A program made the translations under genes and the position numbers. From positions 1-43,441 of the forward strand of contig WYBB01000155.1 in NCBI GenBank assembly GCA_011526585.1: DNA of 43,441 nucleotides. Direction: 5' to 3'. Source of the DNA: Deltaproteobacteria bacterium (GTDB lineage Bacteria > Myxococcota_A > UBA9042 > PHBI01). Of this stretch, positions 33,103 through 41,143 are shown piece after piece (positions within the stretch are counted from its first letter, which is position 1; each line of letters opens with the position of its first letter). Below the pieces are notes generated by a model, which did not search any database, had not been told where the DNA came from, and saw nothing but the letters and a program-made list of their open reading frames with translations.

Positions 33103-33118
33103 GTCGGTAACCACCGAC
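33103..33118 (+). promoter_or_regulatory. hairpin in the ppk1 / cold-shock-like divergent region
   Basis: GTCGGT (33103-33108) and ACCGAC (33113-33118) form a perfect 6-base stem with a 4-base loop (AACC); GCC before and GGC after may extend it past a small bulge. It lies 29 bases before the GTG at 33147 and 66 bases upstream of ppk1. It may be a 5'-leader hairpin of the small gene or an operator for either gene. Confidence 0.35.
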
Positions 33119-33146
33119 TGCGGCGGGTAGGTCGAGGAGTATAACG

Positions 33147-33431
33147 GTGAACGCGCGCGACGACGAGATGATGACCGCGAGCGACGGTGCGAGGGCAGAC
33201 CGGGCGAGCGCACGCGTGCGCCCGACGACGGCGCGGTGGCAGCTGGGTCGGCTGGCGCGCGTGTCGATCGAGGCGGCGTGCGGCTTCATCCGCGTGCCCT
33301 CGGGCGAGCTGATCTACTTCGCGATGCAGGACGTGGTCTCCGGCGGAGGCGGGCTGCGCGCCGGGGCGCGTGTGCGTTTTCAACCAGCCGGCGCCGGGAT
33401 CCCCCGCGCGCTGCGCGTGCAGCGCATCTGA
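33147..33431 (+). CDS. small protein with degenerate cold-shock-like (OB) fold
   Basis: A 94-residue protein with GTG start and an ideal GAGGAG 7 bases upstream. Residues 1-30 are a polar tail. Residues 31-94 follow the cold-shock domain pattern: GRLARVSIEAACGFIRV, ELIYFAMQDV, LRAGARVRFQ and PRALRVQRI. The RNA-binding motifs are altered: AACGFI in place of KGFGFI, and LIYFA in place of VFVH, so typical single-strand binding through aromatic residues may be lost. The region 110 bases upstream to the start holds the hairpin at 33103-33118. It diverges from ppk1 and precedes an MFS gene by 111 bases. Identification as an OB fold is by pattern only. Confidence 0.62.
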   Translation: MNARDDEMMTASDGARADRASARVRPTTARWQLGRLARVSIEAACGFIRVPSGELIYFAMQDVVSGGGGLRAGARVRFQPAGAGIPRALRVQRI

Positions 33432-33542
33432 GCCCCAGGCGCGCGGGCACGTCGATCCGCCTGACGCCCCGCCAGCATCGCCGGCCACGGTGGAGGGAAA
33501 CGCCGGTGGGCCTCCCGAGCGCCGCGGTGCTATGAACACCCC

Positions 33543-34814
33543 GTGACCGCGCGCCCTCCCTCCCCGCTCGACCACGGCTTCGTGCGCGCCTACCTCGCCG
33601 GTCGCTTCCCGGCGGTGCTCGGCACCCAGATCGTCTCGACCGCCGCCGGCTGGCAGCTCTACGAGCGCACCTCCGACCCCTGGGCGCTCGCCGCCGTCGG
33701 CCTCGTCGAGCTCGCCCCCGTGCTCGTCCTCATCATCCCGGCCGGCAACCTCGCCGACCGCGCCCCGCGCCGCAACATTGCCATCGGCGCCCACGCCACC
33801 CTCGTCGCCTCCGCGCTCTCGCTCGCCCTCATCAGCGCGCTCGACGCCCCGACCTTCGCCATCTACTTCGCCCTCGCCCTGGTCGGCGTCGCCCGCGCCT
33901 TCGCCGCGCCCTCGGTCGGCACCATCCTGCCCCAGCTCCTCGCCCCCTCCGAGTTCGCCGTCGCCAACGCCTACGCCTCGTCGACCTTCCAGGTCGCCAC
34001 CATCACCGGCCCCGCGCTCGGCGGCTTCCTCGTCGACCTCGGCGGCCCGACCCTCGCCTACGCCATCGCCGCCCTCGGCCACCTCACCTTCATCGCGCTG
34101 CTCGGCTTCGTCCCGGTCGTGCGCCCTCCGCCCAACCCGAGCACCCGCCACGCCCGCGACTTCCTCGCCGGCTTCCGCTTCATCCGCCGAAACCGCGTCT
34201 TCCTCGCCGCCATCACCCTCGACATGTTCGCCGTGCTCCTCGGCGGCGCCGTCGCGCTCCTGCCGATCTTCGTCAAGGACGTGCTCCACCTCGGCCCGAC
34301 CGAGCTCGGCTGGCTCCGCGCCGCCCCGGGGATCGGCGCCACCCTCATGGCGCTCACGCTCGCCCGCATCTCCCCTTGGCGCCACCCCGGCAAGGCCCTC
34401 CTCGTCGCCGTCGCCGGCTTCGGCCTCGCCACCATCGGCTTCGGCCTCTCCGAGCACTTCGCCCTCTCCTTCGCCTGCCTCTTCCTGACCGGCGTCTTCG
34501 ACGAGATCAGCGTGCTCATCCGCATCACCCTCGAGCAGCTCATCACCCCCGATCGCCTGCGCGGACGCGTCGCCTCCATCAACCACATCTTCATAGGATT
34601 CTCCAATCAGTTCGGGGCATTCCGAAGCGGCGCCGCCGCCGCCCTCATCGGCCCCGTCGCCGCCGTCGTCCTCGGCGGCGTCGGTTCGATCCTCGTCGCC
34701 CTCGCCATGATCCGTCTCTTTCCCGAGCTCGTGCGCCTCGCCCCCCTCGCCACGCTCTCCCCTTCAGATCCCGACGACGACGCCCCCCTTTCGCCGCTAC
34801 CGACACCGCGCTAA
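33543..34814 (+). CDS. MFS transporter, EntS-like exporter family
   Basis: A 423-residue membrane protein with about 12 helices. Motif A is in PAGNLADRAPRRNIAIG, and LRGRVASINHIFIGFSNQFG near helix 10-11 is typical of the MFS_3/EntS-type exporters (siderophore or drug efflux). The start is GTG at 33543 without a clear Shine-Dalgarno sequence; TGCTAT at 33528-33533 could be a -10 element of a nearly leaderless transcript. The C-terminal tail is Pro/Asp-rich. The substrate is unknown. The next gene starts 34 bases later. Confidence 0.88.
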   Translation: MTARPPSPLDHGFVRAYLAGRFPAVLGTQIVSTAAGWQLYERTSDPWALAAVGLVELAPVLVLIIPAGNLADRAPRRNIAIGAHATLVASALSLALISALDAPTFAIYFALALVGVARAFAAPSVGTILPQLLAPSEFAVANAYASSTFQVATITGPALGGFLVDLGGPTLAYAIAALGHLTFIALLGFVPVVRPPPNPSTRHARDFLAGFRFIRRNRVFLAAITLDMFAVLLGGAVALLPIFVKDVLHLGPTELGWLRAAPGIGATLMALTLARISPWRHPGKALLVAVAGFGLATIGFGLSEHFALSFACLFLTGVFDEISVLIRITLEQLITPDRLRGRVASINHIFIGFSNQFGAFRSGAAAALIGPVAAVVLGGVGSILVALAMIRLFPELVRLAPLATLSPSDPDDDAPLSPLPTPR

Positions 34815-34848
34815 ACAGGATCCCCAAGCCCCGCCGGGAGCGTCCTCG

Positions 34849-35355
34849 ATGTCCGCGCCCTCGCTCGCCCCAGACCCGCCCACGACGCGCCCCTGTTCGG
34901 CGTGCCGCGCGCCGATCCCGTCCCCCGAGCGCTACTGCGGCGCCTGCGGCTACGACACCTACAAGGACGATCACATCGAGGCCTTCCTCGAACCCAAGCT
35001 CCGCCAGGCCCGCGGCTGGATCCTCGCCGTCGGCATCATCTACGTCGTCAGCGCGCTCATCCAGGTCACGCTCATGAACGAAGGCCTCCCGCGCGACGCC
35101 GTCACGCTCCAGCTCGTCCTCAACGGCGCCCTCTGCCTCGTGCACCTCGGCCTGTGGTGGTGGGCGCGCACCGCCCCCTTCGCCGCCGCCCTCGTCGCGC
35201 TCGTGCTCTTCCTCACCCTGCAGCTCGTCGAGGCCGCGCTCGACCCCTCCTCGCTCGGCCGCGGCATCATCATCAAGGTCCTCTTCCTCATCGCCCTCGT
35301 CAGCGCCGTGCGCGCCGGCGTCGAGGCCCAGCGCCTGCGCCGTGAACGCGCCTGA
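34849..35355 (+). CDS. zinc-ribbon membrane protein of unknown function
   Basis: A 168-residue protein. Residues 16-33 form a zinc ribbon (Cys16, Cys19, Cys30, Cys33), then an amphipathic stretch (DDHIEAFLEPKLRQARG) and four membrane helices (about 55-75, 85-108, 112-130, 138-158). It shares its zinc-ribbon-plus-helices plan with the next gene, which starts 14 bases before its stop, so they are likely cotranslated and may act together. No catalytic residues. Family not recognised. Confidence 0.82.
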   Translation: MSAPSLAPDPPTTRPCSACRAPIPSPERYCGACGYDTYKDDHIEAFLEPKLRQARGWILAVGIIYVVSALIQVTLMNEGLPRDAVTLQLVLNGALCLVHLGLWWWARTAPFAAALVALVLFLTLQLVEAALDPSSLGRGIIIKVLFLIALVSAVRAGVEAQRLRRERA

Positions 35356-36094
35356 GCCCGCCCCCGCTCCGCCTCCTTGCTGGCGCTGCGGCGCCGCGCT
35401 GCGTCCGGCTCAGCGCTTCTGCGGGCACTGCGGCCTCGCCCTCAGCCCCGACGACTTCCTGACCGTCGCGCGCCCTCCCGCCCGCGAGCGCCTCGGCCTC
35501 GGCCTGGCGCTCGCCACCTACTTCGCGGTGCTCGCCTGCCTCATCGCGCTGCTCGTCGCCGAGGTCGAGTCGGTGCGCAGCGTGCTCGCCTTCGACCTCG
35601 GGCTCCTCGCCCTCGGCGTCATCCTGCTCATCGTCTTCTGGCAGGAGCTCGGCACGCTGCTCGGCGCACCGACCCGGATCTCCCCGACCCAGGCGGGCAT
35701 CGTCGCGCTCACCCTCGCCCTCGTCTTCGGTCTCGTGCAGGCGCTGAGCGCGCTCTTCCCCGCGCTCTTCTCCGACGTCATGGAGTCCTATCACGCCGAG
35801 GGCGTCGGCCTCGCCTTCGCCATCTTCCAGATCGGCCCGCTCACCGCCTTCGCCGAGGAGATCCTCTTCCGCGGCATCGTGCTCGCCGGCCTGCGCAAGA
35901 CCTTCCCCGACGGCGCCGCCGTCGCCGTCTCCGCCGCGATGTTCGCGACGATCCACCTCTCGCCGGTCGCCTTCTTCCACACCGGCGCGCTGGGTCTGCT
36001 CTTCGGCTGGCTCACCCTGCAGACGCGCAGCCTCTGGCCCGCCATCCTCCTGCACACGGCCTGGAACACGACGATGGTGCTCCTCGACGCCTGA
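35342..36094 (+). CDS. zinc-ribbon CPBP-family intramembrane protease
   Basis: A 250-residue protein: an N-terminal zinc ribbon (Cys13, Cys16, Cys27, Cys30) followed by about 7 membrane helices with the CPBP/Abi (CAAX protease-like) sites: AEEILFRG (Glu172/Glu173, Arg177), a histidine in FATIHLSP (His205) and HTAWN (His238, Asn242). Members cleave substrates within or near the membrane; several bacterial ones act in bacteriocin immunity or membrane stress. The zinc ribbon at the front is an added module. The GTG start overlaps the preceding gene by 14 bases, and the stop faces sohB 15 bases away. Confidence 0.9.
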   Translation: MNAPEPAPAPPPCWRCGAALRPAQRFCGHCGLALSPDDFLTVARPPARERLGLGLALATYFAVLACLIALLVAEVESVRSVLAFDLGLLALGVILLIVFWQELGTLLGAPTRISPTQAGIVALTLALVFGLVQALSALFPALFSDVMESYHAEGVGLAFAIFQIGPLTAFAEEILFRGIVLAGLRKTFPDGAAVAVSAAMFATIHLSPVAFFHTGALGLLFGWLTLQTRSLWPAILLHTAWNTTMVLLDA

Positions 36095-36109
36095 TGAACC
36101 GCGGCTCAG

Positions 36110-37138
36110 TCACGGGTATCGCGACTCCTCCGCCCGCTCCATCACGCGCTCGATCGCCCGTTCGACCCCACCCTCGACCGCGCCCCCGAACCGATCCAGC
36201 AAGCGCCGGTGCGGCACCCACTGCACCTGGTAGATCCGCGCGCGCTCCCGCGCCGCCATGAGGTAGTCGTCGCTCGTGCCGAGCGCGTCGACCAGCCCGA
36301 GCGCCAGCGCCTCCTGGCCATACCAGTGCTCGCCGGTCGCGACCCGCTCGAGGTCCAGCGCCGGCCGGAAGCGCGCGATGTGCTTCTTGAAGAGCGCGTG
36401 CGCCGCCTCGAGCTCCTCCTGGAACTTCCTGCGCCCCTCCTCGGTGTTCTTGCCGAAGAGCGTCAGCGTGCGCTTGTACTTGCCCGCCGTCAGCTGCTCG
36501 AAGTCGATCTCCCGCCGCTCGAGCCAGCGGTTGAAGTTCGGCACGCTCGCCACCACCCCGATCGAACCGACCACCGCGAATGGCGCCGCGATGATCGCGT
36601 CGGCCACCACCGCCATCATGTAGCCGCCGCTGGCCGCGATCTGATCGACGCTCACCGTCAGCCTGAGCCCCTTCTCGCGCAAGCGCTCGAGCTGCGAGGC
36701 CGCCAACCCATACGCGTGCACGAGCCCGCCCGGGCTCTTGAGGCGTACGACCACCTCGTCGCCTGCCCTGGCCGCGAGCAGGATCGCGCTCACCTCCTCG
36801 CGCAGCGCCGCCACCTGCGACGCCCGCAGGTTGCCGTCGAAGTCGACGACGAAGACCCGCGCCAGGTCGGGAACGCGGCCCTCCTTCTCGCGCGCCTTGT
36901 CGCGCTTCTTCTCCTCCTGGGCCAGCGCCTTGAACGCGCGCCCCGGCAGGAGCGCCCGCTTCATCGCCAGCGCCGTGCGCTTCCAGCGATCGTCGAGCTT
37001 CTTCACCCGGATCTGCCCGCGCGCCTCGTCCGGCCCACGGCGCCGCGCCCGCGCGATCGCGCCGATCACCATGACGATCGCCAACACCACCAGCAGCGCC
37101 TTGGCTGCGAAGAGCCCGAGCTCCGAGAGGAAGTCCAT
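36110..37138 (-). CDS. sohB: SohB/SppA-type S49 membrane serine peptidase
   Basis: A 342-residue protein, about the size of E. coli SohB (349). There is an N-terminal membrane helix (about 8-28), a charged coiled linker (45-90), and an S49 domain with RLKSPGG, the nucleophile in QIAASGGYMMA (Ser170) and the general base in KYKRTLTLFGKNTEEG (Lys222), which matches the SohB form very closely. It should digest signal peptides or membrane-protein fragments. The start at 37138 is chosen because the residues further upstream are Arg-rich and unlike the family; a weak AGGG precedes it. It is divergent from the sigma factor gene. Confidence 0.9.
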   Translation of the reverse strand: MDFLSELGLFAAKALLVVLAIVMVIGAIARARRRGPDEARGQIRVKKLDDRWKRTALAMKRALLPGRAFKALAQEEKKRDKAREKEGRVPDLARVFVVDFDGNLRASQVAALREEVSAILLAARAGDEVVVRLKSPGGLVHAYGLAASQLERLREKGLRLTVSVDQIAASGGYMMAVVADAIIAAPFAVVGSIGVVASVPNFNRWLERREIDFEQLTAGKYKRTLTLFGKNTEEGRRKFQEELEAAHALFKKHIARFRPALDLERVATGEHWYGQEALALGLVDALGTSDDYLMAARERARIYQVQWVPHRRLLDRFGGAVEGGVERAIERVMERAEESRYP

Positions 37139-37232
37139 GGCCCGCACCCTGGCGACCGGAGCCTCCCCCGTCAAGCGCCGCCACGATCGTCGACGATACC
37201 ACGCTGCGCGCGCCGCGCCGCCCTCATGCCCG

Positions 37233-37263
37233 GGTAACACTTATCCCGCCACTCGGTGTTATC
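37233..37263 (+). promoter_or_regulatory. dyad GGTAACAC-N15-GTGTTATC upstream of the ECF sigma gene
   Basis: An inverted repeat with 8-base arms (37233-37240 and 37256-37263, one mismatch) around a 15-base spacer lies in the sohB-sigma intergenic region, 20 bases before the GTG at 37283. The left arm could also serve as the -35 element (GGTAAC) of an ECF-type promoter. A repressor site or autoregulated promoter is plausible. Because the right arm contains an upstream in-frame GTG (37256), that GTG is less likely to be the real start. Confidence 0.35.
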
Positions 37264-37282
37264 GTCGTCGTGCAGGAGGCGC

Positions 37283-37807
37283 GTGCACCCCGATCCCATC
37301 GTCCCGGCTACCCTCGACATCGACGCCCTGTACCGACGGTACGGCCCGATGGTCCTGCGTCGTTGCCGCCGCCTCCTCGCAAACGACCCACGCGCCGAGG
37401 ACGTCATGCACGACGTATTCGTCCAGGTCCTGAGCCACCGCGACCGCCTCGACGCGACCTCGCCGGCGAGCCTCCTGTGGACGGTGGCCACGCGCCTGTG
37501 CCTGAACCGCCTGCGCAGCGCCCGCCGCAGCCGCGAGTCCCCCGCGACCCACGGCGCCGAGACCGCGCTCCTCCTCGCGCTCGCCGAGCTGCCCGACGAG
37601 GCCGAGCGCACCTCCGCGCGCGCCCTGCTCCAGCGCCTCTTCGGTCGCGAGCCCGCCTCGACTCGCGTCATCGCCGTCCTGCACTACCTCGACGGCATGA
37701 CCCTCGAAGAGACCGCCGCCGAGGTCGGCCTGTCCGTCTCCGGTGTACGCAAGCGCCTGCGCACCTTGCGCGCGCGCCTGGGCGAGCTCGCCCCCGAGGA
37801 GGCATGA
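37283..37807 (+). CDS. ECF-type RNA polymerase sigma factor
   Basis: A 174-residue sigma-70 family protein of extracytoplasmic-function type. Region 2 spans LYRRYGPMVLRRCRRLL...EDVMHDVFVQVL and WTVATRLCLNRLRS; region 4 is VIAVLHYLDGMTLEETAAEVG plus the helix VSGVRKRLRTLRARL. The start is uncertain: GTG at 37283 has AGGAGG only 3 bases upstream, and GTG at 37256 is in frame but inside the dyad. The stop overlaps the next start (ATGATGA), so it is cotranslated with a membrane protein that fits an anti-sigma factor. It probably controls the caspase-like gene behind it (inference). Confidence 0.9.
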   Translation: MHPDPIVPATLDIDALYRRYGPMVLRRCRRLLANDPRAEDVMHDVFVQVLSHRDRLDATSPASLLWTVATRLCLNRLRSARRSRESPATHGAETALLLALAELPDEAERTSARALLQRLFGREPASTRVIAVLHYLDGMTLEETAAEVGLSVSGVRKRLRTLRARLGELAPEEA

Positions 37808-38580
37808 TGAGCACCGATCGCGTCCCCGATCTCCACCTCGAGCGCCTGCACCTGGGCGAGCTCCCCCCCGCCGAAGCCGACGCCGTGCGCCGCCGCCTCG
37901 ACGCGCGCGGCGAGCTGTCGCGCCTCGACGCGCTGGCTGTGCCCGAGCCGCTGCCTGACCTGCCCGACGCGATCGTCGCCCGCATCGCCGCCGCCCGTGC
38001 CCGCGCCGCCACCGCACGCCGCGTGCGCACACGCAGCTTCACCCTCGCCGTCACCGCCGCCTCGTTCGCCGTCATGGCGCTCGTCGTCGCCCAGCGCCCG
38101 ACGACGCCCGGCGACCCTGCCGCCCTTCACCTCACGCACGCCGAGCGCGCCAAGGGCGAGCCGGCCGCGCTCCTCGTCTATCGCCAACGCCTCGACGCGA
38201 CCGGCCGCCCACGCGGCCACGAGCTCCTCACGCCCGAGACCCGCGCGCGCCCCGGCGACACGCTCCAGCTCACCGTGCGCCTCGACCCCGCGCGCGCCAC
38301 CTCCGCGACGCGCCTCGCCGTCTACTCGATCGACCCGCGCCGCCACATCACCGAGCACCTCGCCCCGCGCCCTGCCGTGGGCCTCACCACGCTCGAGCTC
38401 CCCGACGCCTTCGTGCTCGACGACGCCCCGCGCTTCGAGCGCTTCTTCCTCCTCGTCGGCGACGCGCTCGACCCTCGCAGGATCCGCACGGCGCTGATGG
38501 CGCTCGGCGACCCCGCGACCTCGCCGCTGTCGCTTCCGCGCACGCGCGTCGTCTCGCGCGTCGTGCTCAAGGCACCGTGA
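37807..38580 (+). CDS. single-span membrane protein, probable anti-sigma factor
   Basis: A 257-residue protein: a cytoplasmic N-terminal part (1-75) beginning PDLHLERLHLGELPPAEADAV, as in ZAS-like anti-sigma factors but without the zinc-site cysteines; one membrane helix (about 78-96); and an extracytoplasmic domain that looks beta-rich (LLVYRQRLDATGRPRG, DTLQLTVRLDP, FFLLVGDAL). GAGGAGG lies 4 bases before this ATG; another ATG at 37804 is too close to it. It overlaps the sigma stop. The assignment rests on position and topology. Confidence 0.72.
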   Translation: MSTDRVPDLHLERLHLGELPPAEADAVRRRLDARGELSRLDALAVPEPLPDLPDAIVARIAAARARAATARRVRTRSFTLAVTAASFAVMALVVAQRPTTPGDPAALHLTHAERAKGEPAALLVYRQRLDATGRPRGHELLTPETRARPGDTLQLTVRLDPARATSATRLAVYSIDPRRHITEHLAPRPAVGLTTLELPDAFVLDDAPRFERFFLLVGDALDPRRIRTALMALGDPATSPLSLPRTRVVSRVVLKAP

Positions 38581-38581
38581 C

Positions 38582-40300
38582 ATGTTGGCGCTCGCGCCCG
38601 CGCTCCTGTCCACCCTCACCGCGCTCGCCGCTGCCGCGCCGCCCGCCCCGACCGCGCGCGTCGCCGTCGTCGTCGGGCGCAACGACGGCGGCCCCGGCCG
38701 CGAGCTCCTGCGCTGGGCGCACAAGGACGCCGAGACCGTCGCCGCGGTGATGGGCGCCCTCGGCGGCGTCGCCGACGCCGATCGCCTCGTCCTCGTCGAG
38801 CCCGACCGCACCGCCATCGACGCCACCCTGGCCCTCGCCGAGGCGCGTCTGTCGCTCGCGCCGCCCCGCGCGCGCACCGAGCTCTTCTTCTACTACTCCG
38901 GCCACGCCGACGAGCTCGGCCTCCTGCTCGGCCCCGAGCGCTACCCCTTTCGCGAGCTGCGCGCGCGCCTCGACGCCATCGCCGTCGACCTGCGCGTCGT
39001 CATCGTCGACGCGTGCGCCGCCGGCGCGCTCGTCACCCGCGCCGACCGCGCCAAGGGCGGCGTCAAGACCGCTCCCTTCCTCGCCGAGGGCGACCTCACC
39101 GGCCACGCCTACCTCACCTCCGCGGCCGACGACGAGATCGCCCAGGAGTCCGATCGCCTCGAGGCCTCGTACTTCACCCACGACCTCGTCACCGGGTTAC
39201 GCGGCGCCGCCGACCACGACCGGGACCGCACCGTCACCCTGACCGAGGCGTACCGCTACGCCTTCGACGCCACGCTCGCCCGCACCCAGGACACCGCCTC
39301 GCCGCAGCACCCCGTCTGGGACATCGCGCTCACCGGCGCCGGCGACGTCGTGCTCACGCGCCTCGACGCAGCCAGCGCGCGCCTGTCCTTCGCTCCGTCG
39401 CTGGCCGGCCACTTCTTCGTGCGCGACCCGCGCGACGTGCTCGTCGCCGAGCTCGACAAGACCGCCGGCGACGCGCTGGAGATCGCGCTTCCCCCCGGCA
39501 CCTTCACCGTCGCCACCCACGACGCCGGCCGCCGCCTCGCGACCACCATCACGCTCACGACACCGCGCACGCGCACGATCACGCGCGCCGATCTCGCCGA
39601 CGTCGGCCCCGCGCTCGACGGCCGCCCACGCGGCCGCGCGCCGATCCGCCTGCGCGTCTCCATCATCCCGATGATCGGCTTCGAGGGACTCGGCGACGAC
39701 GTCGTCGTGCACGGCGCCGCCATCGCGCTCCTCGGCGATCGCGTGCTCGCGATCAAGGGCGCCCAGCTCGCGCCGATCTTCAACGTCGCCGACGCCGTGA
39801 CCGGCGTGCAGATCGGCCTCGTCAACATCGGCGGCGACGTGCGCGGCGCGCAGCTCGGCCTCGTCAACGTCGCCGACTCGCTCGAGGGCGCCTCGCTCGG
39901 CGTCTTCCCCTGGGTCGGCGGTGACGACGGCCTGCGCCACCTCGAGCTCTACGCCACCACCACCGAGCCCCTCGCCCTCGGCTGGCGCGTCGGCGCGCGC
40001 TGGCTCCACACCGCCGTCGCGCTCTCCACCGACTTCAGCGAGTGCACGCTCGCGATCGCCGTCGGCACCGAGATCGATCTGTATCCGATCTCGCTCGGCT
40101 TCGACTTCGGCCCGCGCCTCGCCGCGCGCCGCTGCGAGCCACAGACGCTCGGCCACCGCTCCGAGCTCGCCCTGCGCGCGCTCCTCGGCGTGCGCGTCCA
40201 CCCCGCGTTGAGCCTCGTCATCGGCGCCTCCGGCGCGGCCGACCTCGACGACGGCGCGCTGCGACCGGACGGCTTCTTCGGCCTACGCTTCTTCCGTTAG
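38582..40300 (+). CDS. exported caspase-like (C14) protein with C-terminal barrel-like region
   Basis: A 572-residue protein with an N-terminal signal peptide (1-19, AAAAP). Residues 24-260 carry a caspase-like fold: VAVVVGRNDGG, DAETVAAVMGALGGV, the histidine in FFYYSGHAD (His108) and the cysteine in IVDACAAGAL (Cys145; the common form is D-A-C-x-S-G). Residues 275-350 are beta-rich, and 360-572 hold repeated QIGLVNIGG / QLGLVNVAD / SLGVFPWVGG strands and end in LRFFR, like an outer-membrane or surface beta structure (LVN-repeats are seen in proteins with surface peptides). It starts 1 base after the anti-sigma stop. Role of proteolysis outside the cytoplasm is unknown. Its last 18 bases overlap the convergent eutC. 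Confidence 0.82.
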   Translation: MLALAPALLSTLTALAAAAPPAPTARVAVVVGRNDGGPGRELLRWAHKDAETVAAVMGALGGVADADRLVLVEPDRTAIDATLALAEARLSLAPPRARTELFFYYSGHADELGLLLGPERYPFRELRARLDAIAVDLRVVIVDACAAGALVTRADRAKGGVKTAPFLAEGDLTGHAYLTSAADDEIAQESDRLEASYFTHDLVTGLRGAADHDRDRTVTLTEAYRYAFDATLARTQDTASPQHPVWDIALTGAGDVVLTRLDAASARLSFAPSLAGHFFVRDPRDVLVAELDKTAGDALEIALPPGTFTVATHDAGRRLATTITLTTPRTRTITRADLADVGPALDGRPRGRAPIRLRVSIIPMIGFEGLGDDVVVHGAAIALLGDRVLAIKGAQLAPIFNVADAVTGVQIGLVNIGGDVRGAQLGLVNVADSLEGASLGVFPWVGGDDGLRHLELYATTTEPLALGWRVGARWLHTAVALSTDFSECTLAIAVGTEIDLYPISLGFDFGPRLAARRCEPQTLGHRSELALRALLGVRVHPALSLVIGASGAADLDDGALRPDGFFGLRFFR

Positions 40301-41143
40301 CGTGGGCGTCAGCGTGGGCGTCGGCTCGCGCCCGCTCTCATCCTTGAGCGCGACCCCGCTCACGCCGCGCGCCAGCGCCTCGCGCACGAGCCAGCCCGTC
40401 TGCTCCGCCGCCTCGCGGTAGCCGAGCCCGCCCGGTGGGTGCACGTTGGAGATGCAGTTGCGGTCGGCGTCGCTCAGCGCGCCCTCGCGCATCAGCGTCA
40501 GGTAGATCCCCAGCGAGTCCGCCGCGCTCAACCCAGGGCGCTCGCCGATCACCACCACCACGAGCTTCGCCCTCAGCGCCCGCGCGATCGGATCGCCCAG
40601 CGCGACCCGCCCATCGCGGACGAGCACGATCGGCGCGACCCTGAGCCCGCCGAGCACCTCGACGATCGCCGTCAGCAGCTCCGGCCCGTGCTTCACGACC
40701 GCCTCGGTCGAGAGCCCGTTGCTCAAGACCAGCGCGACATCAAAGGGCTCCTGGCCACGCCCCGGGGCCAACGCCCAGAGCTTCGCGAGGTCCTCCGCGA
40801 AGAGCTGTCGCCCCCGGTCCGGCCGCAGCAGGTAGTCCTGCCGGTCGGCGACGCTCGACCTGACGACGCAGCTCGGCAACTCGAGCGCCGCGCGCGTCGC
40901 CTCGACGTCCCACGCCAGGTGCACCGCGTCGCGCGCCGCCGCGTGCGCCGCCAGGAGCTCCAGGTGCACGGCGGTGCGCACCCCCGCACCCGCGCGCCCG
41001 AGCCCGATCCGCGCCGGCGAGCACGCCACCAGCGCCCGCCACGCGTCCCAGCCGCCGCGCTCGGCGCCGATCGCGACCGCCGCGTCCTCGCCCCTGGCAC
41101 CTCTATCCCGCGCCTCGACGCGCTTGTCCTCCGCGCCGCTCAC
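40283..41143 (-). CDS. eutC: ethanolamine ammonia-lyase small subunit
   Basis: A 286-residue subunit of the adenosylcobalamin-dependent enzyme that splits ethanolamine into acetaldehyde and ammonia. Family marks: SPARIGLGRAGAG, DRQDYLLRPDRGR, LVLSNGLSTEAV, VVVIGERPGLSAADSLGIY and DADRNCISNVHPPGGL. The first 28 residues are an added charged tail. The C terminus ends PTPTLTPTLTEEA, encoded by a 12-base tandem repeat (40299-40322) that also reaches the stop of the caspase-like gene. The start overlaps the eutB stop (ATGA). Confidence 0.95.
   Translation of the reverse strand: MSGAEDKRVEARDRGARGEDAAVAIGAERGGWDAWRALVACSPARIGLGRAGAGVRTAVHLELLAAHAAARDAVHLAWDVEATRAALELPSCVVRSSVADRQDYLLRPDRGRQLFAEDLAKLWALAPGRGQEPFDVALVLSNGLSTEAVVKHGPELLTAIVEVLGGLRVAPIVLVRDGRVALGDPIARALRAKLVVVVIGERPGLSAADSLGIYLTLMREGALSDADRNCISNVHPPGGLGYREAAEQTGWLVREALARGVSGVALKDESGREPTPTLTPTLTEEA

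Noticed and set aside
33021..34586. 521-codon minus-strand frame over the MFS gene
   Set aside because: Glu/Gly/Asp-rich shadow; the plus-strand MFS protein has 12 helices and family motifs.
37256..37282. Upstream GTG start for the sigma factor
   Set aside because: It lies in the dyad, has no ribosome binding site, and the added residues (Ser/Arg-rich) do not match sigma factors.
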